From: Oscarella lobularis
Taxonomy: Eukaryota; Porifera; Homoscleromorpha; Homosclerophorida; Oscarellidae
Direction: 5' to 3'
Length of the DNA: 64,000 nt
NCBI RefSeq assembly: GCF_947507565.1
Contig: NC_089194.1
Span: 1,364,001 to 1,428,000, forward strand
The first letter of the stretch is position 1. Each line of letters starts with the position of its first letter. The notes under the pieces are model-generated. The model searched no databases, was not told the DNA's origin, and saw nothing but the letters and a program-made list of their open reading frames with translations. The position numbers were made by a program, and so were the translations under genes. Of the stretch, positions 39,207-52,160 are shown piece after piece.

Positions 39207-42200
39207 CTAGTGGAAATGAGTGGAAATTGGGGAAGACATGAGAGACTGTCTCTGCTGCTTTTTCCTCTGCTCGGTCATCTAAAAACGCAATGCTGTTATT
39301 TAAATAATCAATACAATTGTCGTCCTACCTTAGTTTGAAGATCTTTTAATTGAGCGCTCAATTGATCGACGAGCGAATTCGTTTTCTCCAGCTGCTGACG
39401 TAGAATCTGCAATTCGTTCTGCTCCGATTCATTGTCCTCAATAGTGAGAGACATGCAACGGAGACGCGGAAACCAATCCAAATTGCCAGCCTAAAATTAA
39501 TGAAATATAATAATGGTCATTTGATTTTATTATCTCTTACGTCTATCATTTCTTTTACGTAACTTTCGGGTCCCGTAAAGTCGGTCGAGTCTTTTACTTT
39601 CAATAGAACTATAAAGGATAAGTAGTCCCACATGTTGTGCTCGTTGTGCACATGCTCTTCGAACGTCACGTCTTTGTTATCAAACTCCTTTCGTTCCAAA
39701 CCTAAAAGAGAAATTAATTAATCATTTAATTTATTATCTATTTTTTTACCGCAAATGAAACAGGAATTCTTCAGAATCTCGTCCGCCGTCGTCTTCTCCG
39801 TTCTCAAATCGGCGAACGTATCGATAATAACGCCGAAAATCAAATTCAAAACGATAATAATAATAATGAAGAAGAAGAGCAGATCGTAGACGACGCGCAC
39901 GGCGTAATACGGCTCCCGACTCGACGGCGATCGAAGCACGTCCCCAATGCCGCCGCCGTTCCGCACCCCCTGATTCAACGACGTCACAATGCACATGAGA
40001 AGCGTATCGCACGCTCTCTCCTTCTCCTCGTCCGCGCCGTCGTCATCGCCGCCGTCCCCGTCGCTTTGAATCATCGAAGCGCCCGCCCGTTCTTTGATAT
40101 CGCAATAGAATTTCGTCCAGAGGGATTCGAAGCCGGCCTGACAGACGCCGTCGCCGCCGTCGCGAACGCTCGTCGCCGGCGACAGCGACGCGATTTTCTT
40201 CTCCTCGACGCCGATGAGAAAATCGTCTTTGAACATGACGTAGCCGATGATGGAGAACATGTAGACGAGTATGAGAGCGAGAACGGCGGTGAGAACGATC
40301 GAGCGGCCGTTCTTCGTCACGCTTCGGATGACGTTGAGAAGCGTCTCTTCGCGAAAGACGACGTCAAAGAGCTATAGGGGGGGAGGAGGAGGAAAAAATA
40401 AATAAATAATTATATATTTTTCTTTTTTTACTAATAGTGCGAAGAGGAATTCGTGGATCCAGAGACCGAGTACGCTTAGGAGAATGTAGATCATGTGAAT
40501 GAAGAATTCGCGATCGCGCAGAACGGCGCTCCACGCCGACGACCGATTTTCACTCGGATGATTGTCGTTGTCGTCGGGGCCGTTCGGTTCCTTGTAGAAG
40601 ACGCCGCGATTGCAGAGAAAGGCGACGATGAAAACGATCTTATTTATGACCTAGCGAGAAAAAGAAAATAATAAAGAGGCGGGCCCCTCTCCTTTTTCTA
40701 CCTGTAAACTGCCTATGATCCACAGCGTTTCTACGACTCCTAGCGAATAGACTAAGCGTACGACTGTCGCGACGACGAAGGCGCGATATCCGCGAAGGAA
40801 TTTGACGATCATGAAGAACGATGCGCCCATGATGATCCAAATAATCAGCGAAAGTTCGTCGTTGAGAACTAAAAAAAGAAGAAAAAAATAAATCTTAGAA
40901 AAAACGTGGACCATGCCTTACCTCCTATGTCGTTTTCGAAGGGATAGAAAAAGGCGATGAGAAGATTGACGGTGACGGCCAAATAGAAGGCGATTGACGC
41001 CCAAACGGCTTCGTTTTGACTGATAAAGAAGAGTTTCGGACGATCGATCAGATTCTTTTGCCACTTCATTTCGTTGTAGAGATTTTCGGTGATTTTAAAA
41101 AAATTGGGAATCTTGCTTCCCTGTTCGTCTCGTTCCGTCGTCAAAAAGACCGACTCCTTGCTACGTTCGGTGAGAAACTCGCAAACGCTTGGAACGGGAA
41201 AGATGATCTGTTCGACGGTCCGATCGGCTCGAACGATCTTTTTTTAATAAACAAAACGATTTCGTTATAGCGAATGGCAAATCGATGCTTATCCTTACTT
41301 CGATTTGAGCCGTGTGTTTCTCGTAGTGCGCGATCGCCGGATCGATTTTCGCCGCCTTGAGAAGTTCGTCCAACTCCTTGTTATGATGAGCAAGCTAAAG
41401 AAACGCAAATAGTACATATTATAATAAATAAATGAAGATGTCGTACCTGCGTTGCTAGGATGTACATGTTGTGTCCGACGGTCTTTGGCGATGCTCCCAC
41501 GTAGGCGGCGTTCTCCTCCTCGTAAAACGCCTGCTTGCAACGATTGATCTAAGTAGAGATATGGAGAAAAAATAAACAGGATACGATTTCGTTTACGAAC
41601 GAGTTGCGTGGGCTGCATGTTGTACATGATTCGCTCCGCCATGTCGCTGTCCTTACGGCTCTCCATGATGGCGAGAAGAAGCTTCGAAGCGTTGTTCTAC
41701 AAAGAAGAGAGAAGAAGAAAAAAATATATATATACAAATATTTATTTATCCCTTTTTTTTCCTCTAACCTTGAGTTGAAGAACGAGATCCAATCGGTGAA
41801 TGTTTAGCGGACGAATATCATTCAAAATCAACGCAATTATGATGTCGATTCCATTCGACTCGTGCACGGCAATCGCTTTCTGAGAGAAAGAGAAACGCGC
41901 GTGAATTTCCGGAATGTCTCCCCTTTCCCTCGCCGCCCGTCCCTCTCACCTGATTATCGTGACAAGGACCCTGACAATATTCGGTCAACGTCTCGAGACA
42001 CTGATTGATGAGACCGGCGTTCTCCTCATTGATATAGAGACCGAGAAGACCGAGTCCGCCCGCCGTGCTGCCGCATATGCAGTCGAGAAACTGAAGCGTT
42101 TCGTGAACGAGATTATAGTTGTGTTTGCTATTGTCCTGCTTCCTCAGATAGTTCTAGAAGAAGAAAAAAAAGACGTTCTCTCTAGAGAGTGTCGTCTTTA

Positions 42201-45200
42201 CGTGGGGCACTTTACTTGGAGATCGCGATTGTGATTTTCGCACATCAGCTGAACGAATCGGAGCACGGGCCACATGCATATGAGCTCCTGCGATTCCATG
42301 GACGGTCCCGTGCGAGTCGGCGTCGACGAATCGCGACTGGGAGTCGACGCTGAAAGAGAGAGAATGTCTATATATATACTGTATATATATAAAACGAAGA
42401 CGATTTTTTATATGTTTCAAATTTACCTGGGAATTCCTGCGATATTGGCGATATTGGCGAAACGAGCGACGTTCTCCTGTCGGAATCCTTTTCGCCTGAT
42501 CCCGCTGCGAAACTCGAACGCGGCGTCGATCCCTCGGGAAACGCCATCTGAAAAAAAAAAAGAAGACAAATCATCCTCTTTGTGTAGTCGGGGTTTTTTT
42601 TTTCTTGCCATTGAAACGGTTTCGCCGACAGCCGACATTTCGATGGGATTAAAATTATAGCTTCCTTTAATCTCCGCTTGCGCTTCTCGCATGTGATCGG
42701 CAATCGCGTGAAAAAACGCCTCGCAACCGTCGTCGAGAAATCGATGATAAAGAGACCTCTAAAAAATCCGATAATAATTATTAATTATTAATTATTGCAG
42801 TCCTCTCACCTGAACGACTTCGTTTCCCTCGTCGAGAAGAACGATTCCGAGTTTAATTCCCTCGAGAAAGATGTCCTGACTTCCCTTGTGCATCACCATG
42901 TCGACGACGAGATCGGACGCCCTATTGACGTCGAGAAACGTCTGAATATCGGCTTTTGACATTCGATGACGCGGCAGCGTGACCGCGTGACCGTCGACGC
43001 CGGAGAAGACGTCGTTGCCGAAGTAGCGAGTCAGAAGCGCATTTCGAATGCGACGAGCCTAGAAGAGAAATTAAAGAGAAAAACAAAGAATTCTCATAAC
43101 GAACGCGATCGGAAAATTCGACGTCGACGTCGGCGACGCCTTGGAGTGTGCGTAGAATTTTGACGACGATTCGTTCCTCTTTGTTTCGGAGGAGAGTCTT
43201 CGTGTGCCCGATCAGTCTAGAGACACAGAGAGACGAGATCCCATACATGCTTGTATCCTATGATATAAAGGACCCTCTCCCTTACTTACTTCTTTATAAA
43301 TTTTCCATCGGACGTCTTCATGTGTCCCTGGGAGGCGAGCGGAAAAAGTTCCTCCGGACTGAACATGACGTCGACGAGCAACGACGTCTCCGCTTGGACT
43401 TCCTGACTCGTTCGTTCGTCGAGCAGATTAATGAGATCCTGAAAGGCGTCGACGATTCCCGCCTTGTCCTCGACGACGGCGGCGGCGGGACGTCGATCGC
43501 CGAGCGCGCGCGCAATCCACGCGCTTCCCGTCTGTCGACCGAGACGCGCGCGAGAGAAGAGCGCCTTCAATTTGTGATATAAATCGGTCGGAAGACCAAC
43601 TGATCTTTCAACAGCTAAATAAATAAATAAATAATATATTATAAAGGATTCTTTATGAGGAAGTGTTATACTGATTTCGTGGAGTTTTGTTATGCATTGG
43701 AGAACGGCGTGTTTCTGTTCGCCCGTGAGCCACGTGCAGTGATAGACTTCGATGGAGCAGTGCACCAAATCGCAGAAAGTGTCCATATGATTCTGCACGC
43801 GATTTAGCTTATAAATAAAGGGTCATTAATTAATTATATCCTTACGGCAAAAATTGCCGTCAAATTGGCGAAAGGCGAGCCGAAGAAGAACTGGAGAACG
43901 TTCATGACGACGTGAGTGATGTACGACTCTTGAACGGAATCGCGCCTCCGCTTCGGCTCGCAAACCTTGGGAAACAGAAATAAATAAATAAATTAATTAA
44001 TTAATTATCCTCGACGCGCACCGCTTTCATATCCTTGATAAAATCCTCAAACAACATCCATATATAATCGCGACTGAATATCTCCTTCATCTCGACTTCC
44101 GTATCCACGTAGCAATGATTCAAAAAATTCACGTAGGCGTGCTTGACCTGAAAGACGCAGCGATCGTGACGCACGACATTGACAATGTCCTCGAGCGGCA
44201 GCAGACTCTGACACTTAATCTCCGTATAGACGTTCTTTCCTTCGGTGCAAAGTGCGAGAAGTTTGACGAGATTGATGTGATAGTCCAATTCGCCGTCCTG
44301 TTCGTCGTCGCACTGCATCAGCTCGACGAATCGTTGGAAGCCCTTCGCGTCGCCGTAGAAGACGAGAACGTCGTCGCCGCCGTTCACGAGCTCGCGCATG
44401 ACCATGTCCTGGACTTTGCGCAGGTGCGTCTCCTCCGCTTTGACGATCGTCTGAAGGAATTGGAGATAGACGACGCGACGATCTTTGCTGATCGACTGGA
44501 TCACGTGCTGGACGACCGGTTCCGTCATCTTTTGACAGAGATCGGAATTGTTGAGAAATATGGCGCGCATCGTTTCCGTTTCAATTATCTAAAAGAAAGA
44601 AATATTTAATTTTTTATGTGAGGAGATCTTCTTACGTTGTCTTCTGTCGACTGCATGAAGAGACTGAGACTTCGGTAGAGAAGCGCTTGATTGGGCTTGT
44701 AGCCAAAGCAGAAGTTCTGCAGGAAAACGTGCGCCAATTGAAGAACGTCTCTCATTCGCACGTCCTCATTCTAAAAAAATAAATAAATAAATAAAGAACG
44801 GGGAGACCCCCTCCTTCACCTTATCATAGGGAACCTGTAGAAGATCGAGAACAACCGTGTGCGCGCCCATGTTACGAAGAAGTCGCTGTTCGTTGTAACA
44901 ATGTTTCGCGACGCCTTTCGGCTTGCAAAGATTGCCGAGACGCATTAGAATCTATATATAACGAATAAATTGCCGCCCATAATAATCGGGGACTTACATC
45001 AATCACGGTGCGATAATTTTTCGTCGCCTTGGCGACAGCTTTCGCCTGCTGCAGCTCGGCATTGATCGTCGAATCGCTTGTGAAACGATCACGAGCCGCT
45101 TTGGAAACCTTCGTCAAAAAAAATCAATAAAAAATACGTTTATATTTATTGAATAATGACAAACCTCTAGATCGTCTTGGGACTCCTTTCTCTCTTTCAT

Positions 45201-48200
45201 CTAGACGAAAAAAGAGAGACGTTTGTTTATAGTCAAAAGGATCCCGCAATGCAGTTATGACGTTCAGTTAGAGCCCCGCCCACAGGCGACAAAACCAAAG
45301 AACGAATTTTGCGACCCCACCCGAAAACCAAAGCCAATAACACAGACGCATCGGGGAGAGAAACTCTCAGTCGTCTCTCTCCTCCCCCCAACGCGATGAA
45401 CAACTCCTCCTCGACGGAAAATCAAACGACGTTCGACGATCGTCTCGCCGTCGTTCGCGTCGCCTTTCTCTACGCCAATATAGCGCCAGGCATCGTCGAA
45501 ACCGTTCTCTGCACCGTCGTTCTCGTCACGGCGACGACGAAGCGAACGATACGCGAAATCCCGCCTAATCTACTCGTTCTCGTCTCGGCCGCCTGCGATC
45601 TCATCCGCGGCATTCACACCTGTCTATCGCCGATTCTCTATAAGGAATCGGGCGTGGAGCCGACTCAATTAAACGAGATCGCGTGCAAGATTTATCAATG
45701 GGCGCACATGTTTCAATACGCCGCCTCGTTTTGGCTCGTCGCCGCGATCGCCTATAGCCGTTACGACGTCGTCGCTCGACCGATGAATCCGCGACTAACG
45801 CGACGCGGCGTTTGGGGCATCGTTCTCGGCGTCGTCGCGATCGCGTCGACGTTCGCTTCCCTACCGTTGGTCGGTTGGAATCGATACGCGCTGCGTCGAC
45901 TGTCGAACGGCAACTATCGATGCGCGGGAGCGAATCGCAATGGGGATGCGTTCGATCGCGCTTTCGTTCCCGTTTACTTCGGCGTCAATAGTTTAATACC
46001 GATTATAATCGTCGTCGCGTTTCTCGTCAAAATTTTACCCATTGCCGTTCGAAGCGACGCGTGGAAAGAGAGTCGTCGTCGTCGTCGCGAAAACGACTCG
46101 AATGTTACCGTATCGCACTTCGTTAAATCGAAGTCGTTTCGATACGTTCTAGCTATTGTCGTGACGAACGTCGTTTTGTCGACGCCGTACGTCGCGGTGA
46201 AAATATTGCGCGACTGTTTCGAGATCAAGGTCAACTACTACGCGACGGCGGTGTGCAAATTGTTGCTCAGCGTCAACTACGTTCTCAATTCGGTGCTCTA
46301 CGTCTTTTGGGCGCGAACGTTTCAGGAGAAGCTGAGCAACGTCTTTTGTCTCCGCAGATGGAGACGAAAGGCGACGACGAAGACGACGTCATCGTCGTCG
46401 TCGACGACGGGACGCAACATAGTTTAAAAAACAGAGATTGTTTACGTCGACTAAACCGTGCCTACTATACTAGACTAGACTACGAGGTATCTGTGGACTA
46501 AACGTGTCTGTGTCTGTCCTAGGTGTTGTTGTGGGTCGTAGGCTAGTGTTTGTTTATATGTTGTGCGTACTACTACTACTGTTCTTACCGTTCGCGGATT
46601 CTTGTCTTTGTCTGTCGGAATTTCGCTCACTCGTCGTTTGAGACAGCTTCGTTTATCTTTGAGCGTGTCCTCGCGCTGGATCGTCGCCACTTTGCCGCCC
46701 TTGTGAACCCAGAGCTCCGACTTTTCCACCAAGCCGCGCAATTCGTCCAAATCGACGCGAATTTGCCTATGGCTTTCCACTTCGCTTTTCGTAACGAGAA
46801 GCTGAACCTATAAAAAAACACAACCGTATATTTAATCAATAAATTATTTATTGACTAATATTACTTTACCTGTTTGAACGATTGGATGAATTCTTCGCGT
46901 TGTTTGAAGTGACGAAATAGAAGCTTTAGCGCGCCGGAGACGAGCTTGGGATAGTCGTGCATGCAAAGGTTGAGAAGAACGCGCACTATGCAACTGCCTC
47001 CCTCCCCGTCCAAGTCGAGAAACTGCGCATCCGAACCGGTGAAAACCGTCTCCGCTTTCTCGACGACATGATCGAGTTGACCCTCTAAAAAATTCGATTT
47101 TTCAGATTAAATAATTTATTCTATTTTATTTCTATTTACGCATGTCGTCGCTCGGCGTGAGTCGTTCCTTGAAAATGGACAGGAGACTCGAGATGCGATA
47201 GTCGAGACGAACGTCGAAAAGGAAGTCGAAAATTTGAATAATCTCCAACATCATTTTCTTGACAAACACGTCCAAATCAACCCCACTAAAAATTAATAAT
47301 TAAATAGTGAGTAAACAGATCTATTATGACGCACGTCGCATCTCCCTTTATAAGAGTCTTTGTAGCCGCTTCCACAACATTAGATAAGCTAGAGAACGTT
47401 TCCAGATCAGTCCACTTGATTAACAGCACATTACCTTTGTCCCACGGCTGGTGAAAGGTCCGCTAATACAGCCCCAGCTATTCCAATAGAACTCTCTATA
47501 GGAAAACGACTTTAGTTCACGTTCTTTCTTTCTTCTTATAACGAGACCTGTACCTGAATTTTTCAAGCGTTGTTTTGGCACCGTTTCCGCGTTGTCGAGC
47601 AACTTCAAGAGCTTATTGGTCAGCTGTAGCAAGTCTTTGAACGTGTAGAAGCCAAAGTAGACGAGATTCTTCGCCAATTGCAAAACCTGTCCGAAAAAAA
47701 AAATATCTCTCCCCCCTCACCGCTCTAATATCTATCTCTACCTCAAACGTAAGCTTATTCTTCTCGTGATCGGCGAAGGCAAGTCTGTCCGACGTCAATT
47801 TCTCCAAATAAGCGTCGACGAAGATTTTCGTGTTGGACAGTTCGCCGAAACTATTGGGACCCTTTTTGCGCTCCTCCTTGCACTCGCTCGACTGGGCCTT
47901 CTCCTTCACCGACATGTGCATGTCATCCCTAGAGAAAGGGGGGAAAATCGTATGGGAACAAGGGTCTCTTTCTTCTTCTCTTTCTCTTACCTTTTCCACG
48001 CCATGTAATCGGCGACTGAGAGACTGTCCGGGATGAAATCCCAGAGACGAGCGAGTTTGACCGGTTGAACGGTCTCCTGCGGATCGCTGTCGAGATGCAT
48101 GTGAAGGAGAAGTCGACAGAACGACGCTCGTATGTCAGAGGGAAGCACCTCGTCTCCAATACATCTAAAATTAAAAAAAACGTATTTATATATTTATTTA

Positions 48201-51200
48201 TTTGGGTGTGTCTTCGCTGACGTCAGAATAAGACGAACGTTGAGATCGTCTTTGAGACGATGTATTCCCAAGTATTGGCGATCGAAACACAAGCGAGAAA
48301 ATAAGTCGAGTTGAGCTCTAAATAATTCGTCTCATTAATCATTTCCTACTCCCTTCAGAGAATCTCTCTCTACCTATAATAGCTCAACGCGTCCCAGCCT
48401 TCGTTCTTTCCTTTCAGAGCCAAATCGCGAAGGAGACAGTGTTTTCCCGACGGAAGGCAAACGTAGACTTCTTTTCCGCGCATTCTGCGTCGACGAGAAA
48501 CGTGTGGGTAGGATTCTTTATTTTATCTCGAATCTTACTCGGTTTGAAGGAGAATCGCCGCGTTGTTCGGATCGAGAACCGATTTGCAGATGAGTTCTTG
48601 AACGACAGCGATCGCTTGGTCATTCGAAACGCACAAATCGGATAAATAGTTCAAAAATCTAGACCACTTCTATAAGATTTCAGTTCCTCCAAAGGGGAAC
48701 CCTCTCTCTCTCACCTTGGCTCTCGATTCTCTCTGACTAAATTAATAAAGGCGTCGATTTCGGCCGGTTTGATGTACTGTTCCAACAGATTTCGATTGTT
48801 ATTCAAAAGCGCAGTGATCGTTTCTTCGGCGAGGATATCGTAGCCGATTTGCTGTTGCATAAAACGAAATTTCTTTGCAATCATTTCCTAGAGAAAAATA
48901 AATTCGCAAGTCCACGTTAAATTAATTGCCCTTGGCTTCGCGACCTGATTCTTTCTATAGTCGACTTGACTGTGACGGACGATGCGATAGCACAAGCGAC
49001 ACATGAGTTTCGTCGGATAATTCCGCTTCTCGCTCAAGTCCTCGAGAGCCATCAAAGCCTTACCGCGTTTAGACGAAAACGGAGCCTCGAGCAATTTAAA
49101 AACCTCAACAGAAAAAATAAAAAATAAATAATATTAATCAATTAATCCATACCCGATCCAAGACGTCTTGTTCGCGCAAAAGCTTCTGTCGATCGCGATC
49201 CGGATTGCCCTGGACGTCGAGCGGATCCTGCCCCGTGTTCTCCGCCCCGGCGACGAAGAATATCAACTCGGAGAGCAGATGAAGTAGCGTGCGTCGTTCG
49301 TTCGTCGTAATCATTCCCTCCTCGATTCGCGCCGCCATTTCCTTGAGAACTTGACTCGCGTCGTTGACAAAGTCCAAGTCCCGCACTTCGGACGGCGATA
49401 CGGGAACGAGCGCAAACGCTTCCTTGTCCTCGCGTAGCGACGCCGAACCGACTTTATATTTCTCCGGTTTCTCCTTTTTCGAATCGATTGCCAGTGACGT
49501 CGAATGGACCCACGTGTCCGTGCAGAGATGACGTAGACGGACGTAGGAATTTCGCGGGACGTAGTGATCGACGATTTCGACTGTCGTCGGATCGAGTTCG
49601 AAGATCGACGCGATGTCGTTGCCGCTCTTGACGGAGACCAAGTGGAGGACGGGGCCGCCGGCGGAACCGCGCAGTTTCAAGCGATTCGAATCGTCGCGCG
49701 CGTCTTTATCGACCTGAACATATAATGGATATTTTAACGTCCGGTAACTGGACACTTTCCGGGGGTCAATTGCAATTTTCTTGTAATTTAATTACAATAG
49801 ACTGACAAAGGGACTCTCTTGTAAAAAATTACAGTAAAATTACAATAGACTGCCAAGGGACTCTCTTGTAAAAAATTACAGTAAAATTACAAGAGACTGC
49901 CAAGGGACTCTCTTGTAATAAATTACAAGAGAGAAGAAACTGCCGTCTATTGTAGTTTTCTTGTAATTTATTACAAAAGAGAATCATCATTGTCAGGGCT
50001 ACTAGAGAGGGTGTTCATTTTTATATAGAATCATTGGGTCTCTATACTGAAGAGACACGGACATGTAGCGCGTCTCTGTATCATTTACTAAGTAAGTGCT
50101 ATCTCTTGTTTCTTCTTACCTGAGCGCCCAGATATTGTCCCGTTGCGAGATGCTTAAAGCGATAGAGACTCGTCCAGCGTCCGCCGCCGCTGCAGCACGG
50201 ATCGTTTTGAACGACTTCGATTTCCCAGAGGGCTTTGCTGCTCGTCGCGTCGGTCGGCTTCGAGCGACCGGACGCGCGCAGAAAGACGACCGATTCGCTT
50301 TCGTAGTCGTCGCACGTGAGAAAGCGCTCCTGTTCGGCGTGATAGAGACGAATGACGTCACCCTGGGAGAAGGGAGGAGAAAATAAATAAATAAATAAAT
50401 AATCATTAATTAAATTTTTCTTGAGGCTTACTCCTTTCAAAATGTCTTCTCTGTCTTCAGAATATTCGAGAAAGAGACTGATCTTCCAGCACGTGTTTCC
50501 GTGAACAGCATTCACCTTTTATTATAATTATTATTGACTATATGAATTTCTAGTCTGATGATTCTACTACCTCTTTACACCCGGGATTATCTATGAGGTC
50601 GTGGTTGCTCGCGTGGAGAGGCTGTTGAGCGTTGACTGGCGTCAATATCACCTTGTCTCCCACCACAACCTTGAGAAATCTCCCCATATAATTAATTACT
50701 CATAAAGGAAAAAATTCGCTTACATTATCACCAGGAGATCTCAGCTTATAATGGGGGTTCACACAGAACCAGGAACCCTTTGTGTAAGTAAGTAAGTAAG
50801 TAAAACTCTGTCAATATTATTCAATAATAGTACCTCGTTTCCTGAAGCGTCCAATGAGACTCGCATGGCTTTTTTCTCCAACAAGGCCGGCAGTCTCTTA
50901 TTCACAGTCAAGAACTTATTGCTCTTCATGTGAAGCAGCTACAAAGAAAAATAAAAAGAATATCCTAAATAAATATTATTTTTTTAAGTTCTCTCGCCTG
51001 GACGACGCTTCCGTATTGGATCGCGCTTCCCATCAATTTCGCGAATTCCTCGCGATTCTGCTTCTTTTCCATGTCGGCGGCGTGTTGCAATTTATTGACG
51101 AGAAAAAGATCCGTCGTTCCGCTTCGCGACGCCTTCTTGTGCTGCTTCTGCGCGGCGTAACGATGCATGGGACACATTTTGAAGAAACAATCTAAGAAAA

Positions 51201-51690
51201 AGGAAATATGATTATTGATTTATTGATTTATTGATTTTTGAGCTAACCTCTAAATTTCTTTGGAGGAGTATTCAGATCGCCGGCTTCCGGTACGACGACA
51301 CAACGATCGTCGACTAGACTAAGAGGAAAGAGAGATGACGTCATGGAATCTAATTCTCCACTCTAATAGACTAAGACTATTATATGCGGGGGCCCCTGCT
51401 AAATAAATATCGACGTGTCGAGCCAGATGGTACTATCGCGACTATACATGCGAGTTGCACGTGGCGTTTGCGCGAAATAAAGGCCCATCGGGTCCCGGAG
51501 GAGGATCCAAGATGGCGTAACGGGATGTAAAAGAGAGCCTAGCGACACGTATTCGACGACGTTTGGGGTGTGAAACAATCGGACGACGTTACCCGAGCGT
51601 GCTGAGGAAGCCGTGAACGGTTCCCTCGGCGTAGAGCGAAACTACGTCGCCAATGTGGAGAAAGCTTTGCCGGCGTTCGACGTTCGTCAT
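39207..51690 (-). CDS. ITPR: inositol 1,4,5-trisphosphate receptor
   Basis: Complete on the minus strand: 47 exons, 2667 residues, all phases consistent. First exons 51593-51690, 51248-51318, 50998-51191, 50834-50938; long exons include 49153-49713, 44022-44588, 43290-43614, 40922-41237 and 39750-40371; the last is 39207-39278. The N-terminus has [15 protein letters not shown]; the ligand-binding core has [13 protein letters not shown] and [10 protein letters not shown]. The pore helices contain [12 protein letters not shown], the filter is GGGIGDVLR and TM6 is followed by [12 protein letters not shown] and CFICG; the tail has [10 protein letters not shown]. It is an ER calcium-release channel. 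One intron (50778-50833 region upstream exon 3 junction at 50997) starts with GC. Intron 22 (45201-46588) contains a GPCR gene on the other strand. Confidence 0.96.
45396..46427 (+). CDS. intronless rhodopsin-like GPCR, paralogue 2, nested in an ITPR intron
   Basis: Single exon, 343 residues, start at the ATG at 45396. It lies wholly in intron 22 of the IP3 receptor gene, on the opposite strand. The protein is closely similar to paralogue 1 throughout the seven helices: shared blocks include [25 protein letters not shown] and [12 protein letters not shown]. It keeps the same unusual [10 protein letters not shown] and NSVLYVFW motifs. The N-terminus carries NNSS and ENQT glycosylation motifs and the C-tail a Ser/Thr run. 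The absence of introns in an intron-dense genome points to an intronless ancestor or a retrocopy. The ligand is unknown. Confidence 0.88.
   Translation: MNNSSSTENQTTFDDRLAVVRVAFLYANIAPGIVETVLCTVVLVTATTKRTIREIPPNLLVLVSAACDLIRGIHTCLSPILYKESGVEPTQLNEIACKIYQWAHMFQYAASFWLVAAIAYSRYDVVARPMNPRLTRRGVWGIVLGVVAIASTFASLPLVGWNRYALRRLSNGNYRCAGANRNGDAFDRAFVPVYFGVNSLIPIIIVVAFLVKILPIAVRSDAWKESRRRRRENDSNVTVSHFVKSKSFRYVLAIVVTNVVLSTPYVAVKILRDCFEIKVNYYATAVCKLLLSVNYVLNSVLYVFWARTFQEKLSNVFCLRRWRRKATTKTTSSSSSTTGRNIV
49768..49985. repeat. short tandem and inverted repeats in an ITPR intron
   Basis: Three or so copies of a ~55-base unit containing GGGACTCTCTTGTAA and AATTACA, together with inverted TTGTAAT/ATTACAA motifs. 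They lie in intron 8 of the IP3 receptor gene (49714-50119), which is several times longer than its neighbours as a result. Confidence 0.8.
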
Positions 51691-52160
51691 TGTCGCTGTC
51701 CCGCTCGTTGCGTTCTCAGTCCGCAGGCAGACGACGACGAGACGACTCGACCCCGCTCTCTTCTCGCGAGCGGCGCGGAGCACGCGACAAAAAGAAATAC
51801 GGGAATGCGAGGCGAATCAATACGGGATTGCGATTTCTATATTTATGCGAGTGTGCAAAAGCCTATTTTTAGCGTTAATTTTATGGTAGAATTTGTGAAA
51901 TAGTCAGAAGCTTCGGTTCTGGCGATGTAGCGCGAACGCGGGGTGTGATTTTGCACATAATAATAAGTAGTAGTGCATAGAGAGGGTCTACATACTAGAC
52001 TAAGCTTCCTATAGACTTCAGGGCACCTTATAATAATTCAGCTTAGCTACGATGCATTCCAAAAAAACTAAATCCACCGCAAAATCGTTCTCTTAATTAC
52101 CAAGCAACTCAAACCCAAATCATTGTCTAACATATGAACGAACGTCTAACGCAATCATAA
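51691..52160. other. intergenic: ITPR 5' flank and RSBN1-like 3' flank
   Basis: No gene is supported. The stretch next to 51690 is the presumed ITPR promoter and 5' untranslated region; the part near 52160 follows the RSBN1-like stop codon. Confidence 0.45.

Noticed and set aside
39517-39699. Separate small gene at the ITPR 3' end
   Set aside because: It is exon 45 of the IP3 receptor, joined in phase to the pore exon.
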